A stretch of 13,164 nt of DNA from Saprospiraceae bacterium (GTDB lineage Bacteria; Bacteroidota; Bacteroidia; Chitinophagales; Saprospiraceae): contig JADZBJ010000451.1 of assembly GCA_020852155.1 (NCBI GenBank), positions 1 to 13,164 of the forward strand, given 5' to 3'. Position 1 is the stretch's first letter, and each line of letters begins with the position of its first letter. The position numbers and the translations under genes were made by a program. Of this stretch, positions 6,201-13,164 are shown piece by piece. Under the pieces are notes generated by a model, which saw nothing but the letters and a program-made list of their open reading frames with translations, did not search any database and was not told the DNA's origin.

Positions 6201-7022
6201 ATGTATAAAATCACAGAAATCTGGACGTATCCGGTCAAGGGCCTGGCTGGCATTTCGATGAAGGAAGCAACCGTTGAACTTCGCGGATTGCAATACGACC
6301 GCCGCTGGATGGTCGTGGATGAAAACGGACAGTTTGTGTCGCAGCGCGGATTTCCGAAAATGGCCTTGATCGGTACGGCTATCGAGGGCGGAATGCTGCG
6401 TATTTTTGATAGAAAACAGCCTGAAAATGGCATTTTAGTTTCGTTGGACCTTCAGCGCAATGAAAAAGACGAAACAACCATGGTAGAGGTTTGGAGCACT
6501 CGTTGCCGAGCCAATCGCATGGATACGTTGGCCGATGAATGGCTTTCCGAAATGCTGTCTGAAAAAGTTCGGCTGGTGTCTATGCCCGATCAAACGAAAA
6601 GACCGACCGACGGGCGTTACGCTCCCGCGGGGCAGTTGGTCAGTTTTGCCGACGCCATGCCTTACCTCTTTATCGGGCAAAGCAGTCTTGACGACCTCAA
6701 TCGGCGTTTACCCGAACCCATTCCTATGAATCGTTTTCGGCCCAATATCGTTTTTGAAGGCGGGCAACCCCATGAAGAAGATCACTGGAGCGATTTTCAC
6801 GTGGGCGACGTTGCATTTCGCGGGGTAAAAAATTGTGGAAGATGCGTTGTAACAACCACTGATCAGGACACTGGTGTGAGGAATGCCGAACCACTGAAAA
6901 CATTGGCTACCTACCGAAAGCGCAACAACAGTATTTATTTTGGTCAATATGCCATCTGGACGGATACATCCGCACAAGCCCCGCGCGTAAAAGTTGGCGA
7001 TTCCATTTCCCTGGTGGTATGA
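6201..7022 (+). CDS. MOSC-domain protein (YcbX/mARC-like)
   Basis: This 273-residue protein has an N-terminal MOSC beta-barrel domain (about 1-95), beginning ITEIWTYPVKGL and continuing RGLQYDRRWMVVD (28-40). A C-terminal MOSC domain (about 115-273) has NRFRPNIVFEG (177-187), NCGRCVVTTTDQDTG (211-225) and PLKTLATYR (231-239). MOSC proteins bind the molybdenum cofactor through a conserved cysteine. C215, in RCVVTTTD, is the best match. YcbX and mARC relatives reduce N-hydroxylated compounds such as 6-hydroxylaminopurine using an electron-transfer partner. No ferredoxin-like domain is fused here, so a separate reductase would be needed. The ATG at 6201 is preferred to the in-frame TTG at 6195. 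The stop overlaps the VanZ-like gene start as ATGA. The exact substrate is unknown. Confidence 0.88.
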   Translation: MYKITEIWTYPVKGLAGISMKEATVELRGLQYDRRWMVVDENGQFVSQRGFPKMALIGTAIEGGMLRIFDRKQPENGILVSLDLQRNEKDETTMVEVWSTRCRANRMDTLADEWLSEMLSEKVRLVSMPDQTKRPTDGRYAPAGQLVSFADAMPYLFIGQSSLDDLNRRLPEPIPMNRFRPNIVFEGGQPHEEDHWSDFHVGDVAFRGVKNCGRCVVTTTDQDTGVRNAEPLKTLATYRKRNNSIYFGQYAIWTDTSAQAPRVKVGDSISLVV

Positions 7023-7372
7023 AATACTTCATCCCTGCTGCTGTCTGGTTGGTCGCGGTGACGGCTTTGTCACTTACGCCCAATGTGACCTTGCCCAAGT
7101 TTGATCTGCTGGCGCCTGATAAAGTTGGCCATGCAGCGGCTTACGGTTTTTTGAATTTGATGCTGCTGCTGGCTTTTAAAAAATGGAATCATCCGCAATG
7201 GAACGGCAACAAGGCCTGGCTTTCAGCCTTGGTGTTCAGCATAGCCTGGGGCGGATTGATGGAAATTTGTCAGGCTACGCTGGTGTCTAACAGGATGGCA
7301 GAATGGGATGATATGATAGCCAATATTTTTGGCGCGCTGGTGGTGGGCTGGTTTTTCAGGAAAAAATCTTAA
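7019..7372 (+). CDS. VanZ-like family membrane protein
   Basis: This small membrane protein of 117 residues is of the VanZ-like family; VanZ itself gives low-level teicoplanin resistance, but most members have no known role. It has hydrophobic segments at about 5-21, 40-57, 70-88 and 98-113. DKVGHAAAYGFL (35-46) and the later EICQATL (81-87) with MAEWDDMIANIFGA (92-105) are the conserved family motifs, including the Asp-x-x-x-Asn pattern. The start overlaps the MOSC-gene stop by 4 bases, which indicates translational coupling and shared transcription. Its stop shares bases with the rsmG stop on the other strand. Nothing nearby suggests glycopeptide resistance, so I do not infer that function. 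Confidence 0.85.
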   Translation: MKYFIPAAVWLVAVTALSLTPNVTLPKFDLLAPDKVGHAAAYGFLNLMLLLAFKKWNHPQWNGNKAWLSALVFSIAWGGLMEICQATLVSNRMAEWDDMIANIFGALVVGWFFRKKS

Positions 7373-8016
7373 CCCTGAACGTACACCACGTATTTTTCAT
7401 TAAAAAACGGCCTTTTATAAGCGTCTTCGATGCTGAATACTTCCGTGAATGACGATGCTTTGCTGCCCAGCGTTTTGATTTCAGCGCGCAAATCGCCGCC
7501 TTTCAGGGCAATCAATCCGTTGGGGTAAGCGTGGCGATGAGTTTTGCTGATGAGTTTTTGGCTCCAGGCCATTAATTGACTGAGTGGCGCTACGGCGCGT
7601 GTAACAACAAAGTCGAAGCGCCCCATCATTTTCAAATCTTCAACCCGGCTGTGGATGGCCTGCACATTATTGAGTTGTAGCGCATTGGCCACTTCCTGCA
7701 CCACCTTGATCTTTTTGCCGGTAGCATCCACGAGGGTAAATTTTGTTTCCGGAAAAAATACGGCCAATGGAATGCCTGGAAAACCTCCACCGGTTCCCAG
7801 ATCGAGTATTTGCGCTTCGGGCTTGAATTTGATAAAACGAGCGATGGCCAGCGAATGCAATACATGGCGTTCGGTCAGGTTTTCAACATCCTGGCGCGAC
7901 ACGACATTGATTTTCGAGTTCCACTCAGCATATAGCGCGGGCAATTGATTCAATTGATCCACTTGTTCGGCGGATAACTCCGGGAAAAACGCACTTATCG
8001 TGGGCAATTCATTCAT
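7369..8016 (-). CDS. rsmG: 16S rRNA (guanine-527-N7)-methyltransferase RsmG
   Basis: RsmG (GidB) methylates N7 of G527 in 16S rRNA using S-adenosylmethionine. The 215-residue product is the usual length. EWNSKINVVSR (31-41) and ERHVLHSL (49-56) are the typical N-terminal motifs. ILDLGTGGGFPGIPLA (70-85) is the S-adenosylmethionine loop, with VDATGKKIKVV (96-106) after it and D97 at the expected ribose-binding position. TRAVAPL (139-145) and LIALKGG (168-174) complete the active-site face. The open frame extends 33 codons upstream, but that extension has no family similarity, and the ATG at 8014-8016 gives the normal N-terminus. It converges on the VanZ-like gene. rsmG is near the origin in many bacteria, usually beside mnmG or parAB, none of which are here. 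Confidence 0.95.
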   Translation of the reverse strand: MNELPTISAFFPELSAEQVDQLNQLPALYAEWNSKINVVSRQDVENLTERHVLHSLAIARFIKFKPEAQILDLGTGGGFPGIPLAVFFPETKFTLVDATGKKIKVVQEVANALQLNNVQAIHSRVEDLKMMGRFDFVVTRAVAPLSQLMAWSQKLISKTHRHAYPNGLIALKGGDLRAEIKTLGSKASSFTEVFSIEDAYKRPFFNEKYVVYVQG

Positions 8017-8250
8017 GGGTTGATGATTAGGCTTGATGATTCCGCTGATACCAATGCGTGATGACATGTCAGTTTGAGGCTGCAAGTTAGCGTATGCCGT
8101 TGAATTGCCCGACAAGATTGGAATGGGCTGATTGTTGCCAAACTTTACATTAAGTTAATATTACAAGAAGCTGAATCAATGTATAATTTCGGAGTTTTGC
8201 GCCAAATTTCAGGATGTAATTCCTGAGTCATTAAATCTGTTTCCAAATTT

Positions 8251-9639
8251 ATGATGCTGGGTTTTATCGCAGACCTTTCCACGCAGTATTCCGTTTTGCT
8301 GCTAGTGTGTATGATTGCTGTCTGCCTCTTTGAAGCCATTAATGGTTTCCACGATACAGCGAACGCTGTTGCCACGGTTATTTACACCAAAACTCTTCCG
8401 CCAATTTTTGCAGTCGTCTGGGCTGGTATCTGGAATTTTCTGGGTGCTTTTCTCGGCGGTGTTGCGGTGGCCATGGGTATCGTCAAATTGATGCCGATCA
8501 ATGATTTAATAAATGTTGAAGTAGGCGTCAATGTAGCGTTGGTACTTTCCATTCTATTATCTGCGATTATCTGGAACCTCGGTACCTGGTATTTAGGTAT
8601 TCCGAGTTCCAGCTCACATACGCTGATTGGTTCATTGCTGGGCGGCGGTTTTGCTTTTTACAGCATTTACGGCGGCTCAGGACCAAACTGGCAAAAAGCA
8701 TCTGAAATCGGGCTTTCGCTGTTTATTTCTCCTCTTTTCGGATTTAGTCTGGCTATTTTGTTGATGTATATGCTTAGGCGTATGGTTACGTCCAAGACAA
8801 TTTTCAAATCGCCGGATGATACCAAAAAGCGCCCGCCAATTTGGATTCGCGCGATTCTGGTCACGACTTGCACGCTGGTGAGCTATTTTCACGGCAATAA
8901 CGACGGACAAAAAGGCGTCGGACTAGCGCTGGTCGTGTTGATGGCTTTTTTACCCCTGCAATTTGCCATGAACCCACAAATCCAGACTGCTGATTTGGCG
9001 GCCTCTGTACGGAAAATTGAAGCGGCACTGACGACATCTGTGGCCAATGGCGAACATATTGAAGCGGTTCGCCCGGTTATCTCCAAGGCTAATGCGCTGG
9101 CTGCTCGCCTGGATTCGACAGATCGCCAGGATAAAAAGGAGATTATGGTTGCGCGCAAAGAGATTAATTCGCTGAACAAAAGCCTGAAGTCCTTGCTCGA
9201 GAATGGCGTGGTGACGAAAGAAGCGACGGCGACAGCCAAAGCCGAGATGAAATCATTGACGCAATCCTATGAATTTTCGCCTACCTGGGTAGTTGCCTTG
9301 ATTGCAATTTGCCTGGGTGGCGGTACGATGGTTGGCTGGAAACGTATCGTAGTGACCATTGGTGAAAAAATTGGTAAGAACCACTTGACTTATGCCCAGG
9401 GCGCTTCGGCTGAACTTTGTGCTGCGGCAACCATTGGTGTGAGCTCCGCTTTCGGATTGCCCGTGAGTACCACTCACGTATTGTCTTCAGGTATTGCAGG
9501 TACGATGGTCGCTTCGGGTGGCGTCAAGAATTTGCAGCCTAAAACGGTCAAAAGCATGGCTATCGCCTGGTTATTAACCCTGCCGGTGACATTCACTTTG
9601 TCGGCCCTGTTGTTTTACGTTTTTAGAATGTTTGTATAA
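8251..9639 (+). CDS. Inorganic phosphate transporter, PiT family
   Basis: This 462-residue inner-membrane transporter takes up inorganic phosphate, probably as a metal-phosphate complex or with a cation. Both PiT half-signatures are present. GFHDTANAVAT (32-42) and GIPSSSSHTLIGS (116-128) are in the first half. SYFHGNNDGQKGVG (211-224) and GLPVSTTHVLSSGIAGTM (402-419) are in the second. About ten hydrophobic segments can be counted. The two halves are separated by a hydrophilic, largely helical, charged segment (about 243-340) rich in Ala, Lys, Glu and Ser. The start is one of two adjacent ATGs (8251 or 8254); no Shine-Dalgarno is seen. No phoU-like gene is adjacent, which is a common partner. 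The gene converges with the glycosyltransferase, with 22 bases between stops. Confidence 0.95.
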   Translation: MMLGFIADLSTQYSVLLLVCMIAVCLFEAINGFHDTANAVATVIYTKTLPPIFAVVWAGIWNFLGAFLGGVAVAMGIVKLMPINDLINVEVGVNVALVLSILLSAIIWNLGTWYLGIPSSSSHTLIGSLLGGGFAFYSIYGGSGPNWQKASEIGLSLFISPLFGFSLAILLMYMLRRMVTSKTIFKSPDDTKKRPPIWIRAILVTTCTLVSYFHGNNDGQKGVGLALVVLMAFLPLQFAMNPQIQTADLAASVRKIEAALTTSVANGEHIEAVRPVISKANALAARLDSTDRQDKKEIMVARKEINSLNKSLKSLLENGVVTKEATATAKAEMKSLTQSYEFSPTWVVALIAICLGGGTMVGWKRIVVTIGEKIGKNHLTYAQGASAELCAAATIGVSSAFGLPVSTTHVLSSGIAGTMVASGGVKNLQPKTVKSMAIAWLLTLPVTFTLSALLFYVFRMFV

Positions 9640-9661
9640 CAGACCACTGCAATGAGTCTGA

Positions 9662-10714
9662 TTATTTGAAGAGGGGTAAAGATTTTTTGTCCCAGTCTTC
9701 ATGAGTAACGGGCGGTTCCTGATGCAGGGGCCGCCCGTTTAATATTTGCTGATATACCTTCAGGTATTGATCGGCCATACGCTGGATAGAAAACATGTCG
9801 CCGGCGTACTCGTGGCACAGGCGCGGATCAAAATCACTGCCCTTGATCGCTTCCAGTATTTCCGATTTTTTGTTGCTCAACATACCAAAGTCGGAGTAAA
9901 ACGCTTCAACTTCGCCGTGCCCGACATGATCTTTACTGCCGTTGATATGCCCGTGATTCATTTTTTTACCCAGAATTTCAGGTAAAGCGCCGTAAGGCGT
10001 ACCAAATGCCGGGCAGCCCATCCAGAAACTTTCAATGACGGGTAAAGCAAAGGGTTTTTGCCACAAAATCGGGAAAACAAGCCCTTTCGAACCCGACAAC
10101 AACGCCTTTTGCCCGTCAGGCAACAACGCGCCATGATAACGCGCTGTGGTGCTGACCATTGAGCGCAAACCCTGCCGGAAATTAAAACGGTGTTCGCCAA
10201 TGATGTGCAGGCGCATGCTGGCATTGCCTGCCATTTCGATAGCGCCTTTAATATTATTCAAGGTACGCGCGGCATTGCCCAGGAAGTGCAGGTAAGTGCG
10301 TCCGCTTTTCAGGTTGATGGGTATGTTGGAATCGAATTCCAGGCCCGGATGAATGAAAATGTCGCTGCCGTATTGTTGCGCTTGTCTTTCCGATACAAAC
10401 ACAGTGTTTGGATGCAGCATTTCATCTTTTTCAGCATGGTTAAATGCCGTGATGACAACCGGCACATTGAGCGCTTCTTCCGGTTGTTTAACCAGGTGCA
10501 ACAGGTCGGTATTTTCAGGAATTTGCTCCTGCAAAGTCTTTTTAGGATCAAAATCAATGACCGTTGCAAAATCGCAGACGCTACCTCGCGGCGCGAGAAA
10601 AGTAACACGATGACCTGTTTGTATGAGCGTTTTACCTAAATCCTTCAGGACTCTTGTCTGATCGTCAAGCAAAGGCGCGGAGAGGTGACCGGGGGCGGCA
10701 ATAAGAATATTCAT
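9662..10714 (-). CDS. Glycosyltransferase, GT4 family
   Basis: This 350-residue GT-B fold glycosyltransferase probably transfers a sugar from a nucleotide sugar in the cytoplasm. The N-terminus MNILIAAPGHLSAPL (1-15), with LIQTGHRVTFLAPRGS at 30-45, is the usual acceptor-domain start of family 4. The donor domain begins near 139 (RTYLHFLGNAARTLNN...). The segment PVIESFWMGCPAFGTPYGAL (225-244) followed by PEIL carries the E228...E246 pair of the GT4 donor-binding motif. The open frame runs 24 codons further upstream, but the ATG at 10712-10714 gives the standard N-terminus. No other polysaccharide genes surround it, so donor, acceptor and pathway are unknown. It is divergent from the hydrolase gene (134 bases between starts) and convergent with the PiT gene. 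Confidence 0.85.
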   Translation of the reverse strand: MNILIAAPGHLSAPLLDDQTRVLKDLGKTLIQTGHRVTFLAPRGSVCDFATVIDFDPKKTLQEQIPENTDLLHLVKQPEEALNVPVVITAFNHAEKDEMLHPNTVFVSERQAQQYGSDIFIHPGLEFDSNIPINLKSGRTYLHFLGNAARTLNNIKGAIEMAGNASMRLHIIGEHRFNFRQGLRSMVSTTARYHGALLPDGQKALLSGSKGLVFPILWQKPFALPVIESFWMGCPAFGTPYGALPEILGKKMNHGHINGSKDHVGHGEVEAFYSDFGMLSNKKSEILEAIKGSDFDPRLCHEYAGDMFSIQRMADQYLKVYQQILNGRPLHQEPPVTHEDWDKKSLPLFK

Positions 10715-10848
10715 GAAAGGGCGTTGGAACATGTTTGATGCCGGGATTGTTAGGCATGTACATGCTGCGCAAAATTCGTAAATCAAGCCTGTTTTGGCAC
10801 TATCTTTTGGATGAAAAACGTTCGCACGCCCGATTAATCCGCACGGCC

Positions 10849-11730
10849 ATGCGAGTGACCATCCCGAATCTGTTTTTTGTACTGATGATTGCTTTGTCGG
10901 GCGGCTGCTCGCGCAGGGTGCCGGAACATTTCAGCGCCTGGCGCCTGACGTCATCTGATAAACAAATATGGGCGGCTTTTGAAGACGCGCCAGAACAGCC
11001 AGTCATTTCTTACCTGAAATCAGGCAAACATACCCTGCGTTACTGGAGTATCGGTTCGGAAGCGCTGCCTGTTGTACTGCTGGTACACGGCGCGCCGAGT
11101 AGCATGGTGAAATACCGGCGCTGGTTTCGCGATAGCAGTTTTTACAACAAAGTAAGGCTGGTGGCGGTGGATCGGCCCGGCTATGGAAAATCGGGATATG
11201 GAAAAGCCATAAAATCCATTGATGAACAGGCGAAAATTCTGGAGCCATTGGTTGAGCGCCTGGCCGCCCGTGGCCCTGTCACCCTGTATGGATCATCTTA
11301 CGGCGCGTCGGTCGCAGCACGGATTACGATGCGGCAACCAGATAAGATCGGCGCTTTGGTCTTGCAGTCTGCATCGCTATTGCCCGGTGCGGAGCGAACG
11401 CCTAAAACAGCTTACTGGATACGCTCGCCATTGGGTGTTTTTTTTCCGAAATGGGCCAGGGTGGCCACCAAAGAAAAATTTTCACACCAAAAAGCGCTTG
11501 AAGCAATTCAGGATGGCTGGCAAAATATCAAATGTCCGGTGTGGGTCATCCACGGAGATCAGGATGATTTGATTTACCCATCCAATGCCGATCACGCGGT
11601 CAATATGCTAAAACCCCACACGCAGGTGAAGGATATCCGCATTGAGCATGCTCGCCATAATATTTTCTGGCGCATGCCTGACAGCATCCAACACTATATC
11701 CTGGAAAGCGTGAGTAGTTGCCGCCGTTGA
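10849..11730 (+). CDS. Alpha/beta hydrolase, probable lipoprotein
   Basis: The protein has an alpha/beta hydrolase fold of 293 residues from the chosen start. LVHGAPSS (78-85) supplies the oxyanion-hole HG. LYGSSYGAS (146-154) is the nucleophile elbow with S150. HGDQDDLIYP (235-244) probably holds the acid (D239), and EHARHNIFW (266-274) the base (H270). The ATG at 10849 is preferred because it gives a classic signal peptide, a basic start then LFFVLMIALSGGC, with C20 as the likely lipidated cysteine. The lipobox is not canonical. The frame is open to 10735, and the upstream in-frame ATGs at 10735, 10738, 10756 and 10762 would bury the signal. The substrate is unknown. A TATCTTTTG sequence (10801-10809), one base longer than the -7 consensus, may be the promoter. 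The nearest terminator is 200 bases downstream. Confidence 0.8.
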   Translation: MRVTIPNLFFVLMIALSGGCSRRVPEHFSAWRLTSSDKQIWAAFEDAPEQPVISYLKSGKHTLRYWSIGSEALPVVLLVHGAPSSMVKYRRWFRDSSFYNKVRLVAVDRPGYGKSGYGKAIKSIDEQAKILEPLVERLAARGPVTLYGSSYGASVAARITMRQPDKIGALVLQSASLLPGAERTPKTAYWIRSPLGVFFPKWARVATKEKFSHQKALEAIQDGWQNIKCPVWVIHGDQDDLIYPSNADHAVNMLKPHTQVKDIRIEHARHNIFWRMPDSIQHYILESVSSCRR

Positions 11731-11797
11731 TTTATTCAGCCGTTTTAAACAACCTATAATACTGTCACGAAAAAAAAACCAATAAAATTTTTATTGA

Positions 11798-11893
11798 ATG
11801 TGTGACCGAATGCGCGTCAGGCTGTATAAAGGACATACTGCGAGGCAGCAGCATTTCAAGAACCGATTTTTTTTATTCCAGCCGATTATTTAA
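11798..11893 (+). CDS. Possible small ORF, 31 residues
   Basis: A short open frame begins with the ATG at 11798 and ends with TAA at 11891-11893. It encodes a basic peptide (MCDRMRVRLYKGHTARQQ, then ending RFFLFQPII). It lies between the hydrolase stop and a strong terminator 37 bases downstream, and a TATAAT-like sequence is at 11755-11760. I recognise no family and see no ribosome-binding signal, so it may be chance within a 3' untranslated region or a small RNA. Confidence 0.15.
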   Translation: MCDRMRVRLYKGHTARQQHFKNRFFLFQPII

Positions 11894-11929
11894 GACTTAC
11901 AAAAACCATAGCGGAACTCGCTACAGAAG

Positions 11930-11959
11930 GCCGCTCTCCCCAAGAGAGCGGCTTTTTTT
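11930..11959 (+). terminator. Rho-independent terminator, plus direction
   Basis: GCCGCTCTC (11930-11938) and GAGAGCGGC (11944-11952) form a perfect 9-bp GC-rich stem around a 5-base loop, followed directly by seven T residues (11953-11959). It works only in the plus direction. It could end the hydrolase transcript, 200 bases upstream, or a small separate transcript from this gap. Confidence 0.9.
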
Positions 11960-12000
11960 ATTGATCAGGATTACCTGTTAAAAAACCTGGTCGTAGTATG

Positions 12001-12065
12001 TTTCCCGCAGAGGACACAGAAAATCAGCGAAATCCGCGTTCGAAATCTGCGTCATCTGCGGGAAA
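12001..12065. repeat. Palindromic repeat element between the terminator and the porin gene
   Basis: The arms 12001-12020 and 12046-12065 are inverted copies matching at 18 of 20 positions; the outer 11 bases, TTTCCCGCAGA and TCTGCGGGAAA, are perfect. Between and within them are internal repeats: CGAAATCCGCGTT (12028-12040) is followed by CGAAATCTGCGTC (12041-12053), identical at 11 of 13. On the plus strand it is followed by T7 (12066-12072), so it can act as a second terminator. It ends 5 bases from the last base of the porin gene. It looks like a dispersed element. Confidence 0.6.
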
Positions 12066-12070
12066 TTTTT

Positions 12071-13164
12071 TTAGTAATTGAATTGGGCCTGCAAACGCAG
12101 CAAATTACCTGTTTGGTGATTGGAAGGCTTTTCAGCATCCTGGAACGTACGATCCGAAACGGTGTACATGGCTACTAACTCAAAATTGCGGAATGGCTGC
12201 CACTCAACGCCAATTTCAGTTTCCCTGACCCGATGCATTCTGGCGTCTAATTCATGTTTTTTCCCGCCATCATAATACTGATAACGCGTAAACGGGAAGA
12301 AAATCTGCTTTTTCCATTTCAGCATATATTCCAACTGAACATATCCGCCTTTGAGGTCTTTTTGCTCGATGGTATTTGTCGCCGGATTGTACTCGGGTCC
12401 AGTGCCGATATTGTATTCGGCTGTAAAGCCCAAAGGTTGCGGGTAAACGCGAAGCGTACCTGCTATGCGCTGGTCGTCATAGAGAAACTTATCGGTACCG
12501 CCCACGTTCTTACTTACGGAAGTAACATTGTATTTTCCAGTATATGCCTGAATGCCGGGTTCGAATATTTGCCCGTTTTTCAGTTTAAAAGGATAACTCA
12601 GGCGGGCGACAACGTGCAAATTATTATTGCTTTCCGGGCGATTAGCGATCTGACCATTGAACAAGCCAAATCCAAACACACCGTAATCACATGAACCTTT
12701 TAATCCTGAACTTACCAGGGATGAAAATCTGGAGCGAATATGTTTGGGCGCCCAGTAGAAAAACGTTGCCAGATCACGTTCGTTGGCAAAACTGCTGTTC
12801 AGGGCATCACTACGATCCAACGGTGTTCGGTTTTGGCTGGATTGCAGGTTTTCAAACCCGAAAGGAACTTTACTTTGACCGATGCGGAAGCGAAACTCCT
12901 TGTTTTTATCAAGCGATAAATCAAAATACGCGTCGCGGATTTGAGCAAAGTTGAGTGCGGTAGAACTGGCTGAAGCAGACAAATCGGGTTGAATGTACAA
13001 GTAAACCCGTTCGTGAACATTTCCGAAAAAAACCAGTCGAATCCGGCGAAAACTGAGTCCGTTGTTGTCGCCCCACGATCGGTCGCACTGTTCGCATTTC
13101 AAATCAGGATTGGTCTCCAGCAAACGATTGTATCGAACCTGCGTATAGCCACGAATATTGATGG
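12071..13164 (-). CDS. Outer-membrane porin, porin O/P-like, N-terminus missing
   Basis: The frame is open from the window edge to the TAA at 12071-12073, about 363 residues. The start codon and signal peptide lie beyond 13164. The TTG at 13123 should not be taken as the start, because the frame continues upstream as INIRGYTQVRYNR, the usual first strand of this family. SFRRIRLVFFGNVHERVYLY follows, then IQPDLSA and DLSLDKNKEFRFRIGQSKVPFGFEN (in segments), a porin O/P-type signature. Alternating hydrophobic beta-strand patterns run to the end, which finishes LLRLQAQFNY, an aromatic-ended BAM-type signal. A CEQC motif lies early in the mature chain. Porin O/P members form outer-membrane channels for small anions, but the substrate cannot be inferred here. 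It faces the plus-strand transcripts end-on. Confidence 0.85.
   Translation of the reverse strand, partial: INIRGYTQVRYNRLLETNPDLKCEQCDRSWGDNNGLSFRRIRLVFFGNVHERVYLYIQPDLSASASSTALNFAQIRDAYFDLSLDKNKEFRFRIGQSKVPFGFENLQSSQNRTPLDRSDALNSSFANERDLATFFYWAPKHIRSRFSSLVSSGLKGSCDYGVFGFGLFNGQIANRPESNNNLHVVARLSYPFKLKNGQIFEPGIQAYTGKYNVTSVSKNVGGTDKFLYDDQRIAGTLRVYPQPLGFTAEYNIGTGPEYNPATNTIEQKDLKGGYVQLEYMLKWKKQIFFPFTRYQYYDGGKKHELDARMHRVRETEIGVEWQPFRNFELVAMYTVSDRTFQDAEKPSNHQTGNLLRLQAQFNY

Noticed and set aside
7019..7372. Glycopeptide resistance from the VanZ-like protein
   Set aside because: VanZ-like proteins are widespread with no resistance role shown, and no van genes are present. The neighbour is a MOSC protein.
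8244..8251. CAAATTTA as a minus-strand TAnnTTTG promoter for rsmG
   Set aside because: It overlaps the PiT start codon, would give a leader over 200 bases, and the motif is easily matched by chance in AT-rich DNA.
9640..9660. A hairpin (CAGAC/GTCTG) between the PiT and glycosyltransferase stops as a terminator
   Set aside because: Only a 5-bp stem with an 11-base loop and no T tract in either direction.
8251..13164. A phosphate-uptake system made of the PiT transporter and the porin O/P-like protein
   Set aside because: They are 2.4 kb apart on opposite strands with unrelated genes between, and the porin O/P family name does not establish phosphate selectivity in Bacteroidota.
1..13164. A hidden multi-gene novel system (defence, biosynthetic or mobile)
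   Set aside because: Every substantial gene is assignable to a known housekeeping or common family, gene orientation changes often, and there are no transposase, integrase, toxin, nuclease or array signatures.

Overview
The window looks like a chromosomal segment of a Bacteroidota member, possibly of the Saprospiraceae/Chitinophagales type; the exact lineage is a guess. Three things point this way. YidC has a long low-complexity linker and a Lys at the groove position. Start codons lack Shine-Dalgarno sequences and sit behind A/T-rich leaders. Several upstream regions carry the Bacteroidota -7 promoter box TAnnTTTG. Most of the content is housekeeping.

Layout. Positions 1-419 (minus) hold the N-terminal part of heme A synthase (ctaA), cut by the window edge. 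A 648-base gene-free region (420-1067) follows, from which ctaA and the next gene diverge. It holds a cluster of DnaA-box-like 9-mers next to a very AT-rich stretch and is the best candidate here for a replication origin. On the plus strand come a crotonase-family protein (1068-1844), yidC (2049-3935, with a strong terminator), a LytS-type histidine kinase (4135-5169), folD (5199-6086), a MOSC-domain protein (6201-7022) and a VanZ-like membrane protein (7019-7372). The last two overlap by ATGA. rsmG (7369-8016, minus) converges on the VanZ gene, and the two genes share their stop-codon bases. A PiT phosphate transporter (8251-9639, plus) converges with a GT4 glycosyltransferase (9662-10714, minus). 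That gene is divergent from a putative lipoprotein alpha/beta hydrolase (10849-11730, plus). A 340-base gap then holds a possible tiny ORF, a textbook terminator and a palindromic repeat. The window ends in a porin O/P-like outer-membrane protein (12071-13164, minus) whose N-terminus lies outside.

How they fit together. There is no single pathway. ctaA serves cytochrome oxidase, yidC inserts membrane proteins, folD supplies one-carbon folates, rsmG modifies 16S rRNA, and PiT and the porin handle uptake. yidC and rsmG lie near oriC in many bacteria, which mildly supports the origin hypothesis. I found no CRISPR array, transposase, tRNA, rRNA, toxin-antitoxin pair or defence gene, and no convincing undescribed multi-gene system. 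The most useful leads are the candidate origin, the two plus-strand terminator-like structures facing the porin gene, and a pair of related intergenic repeats.
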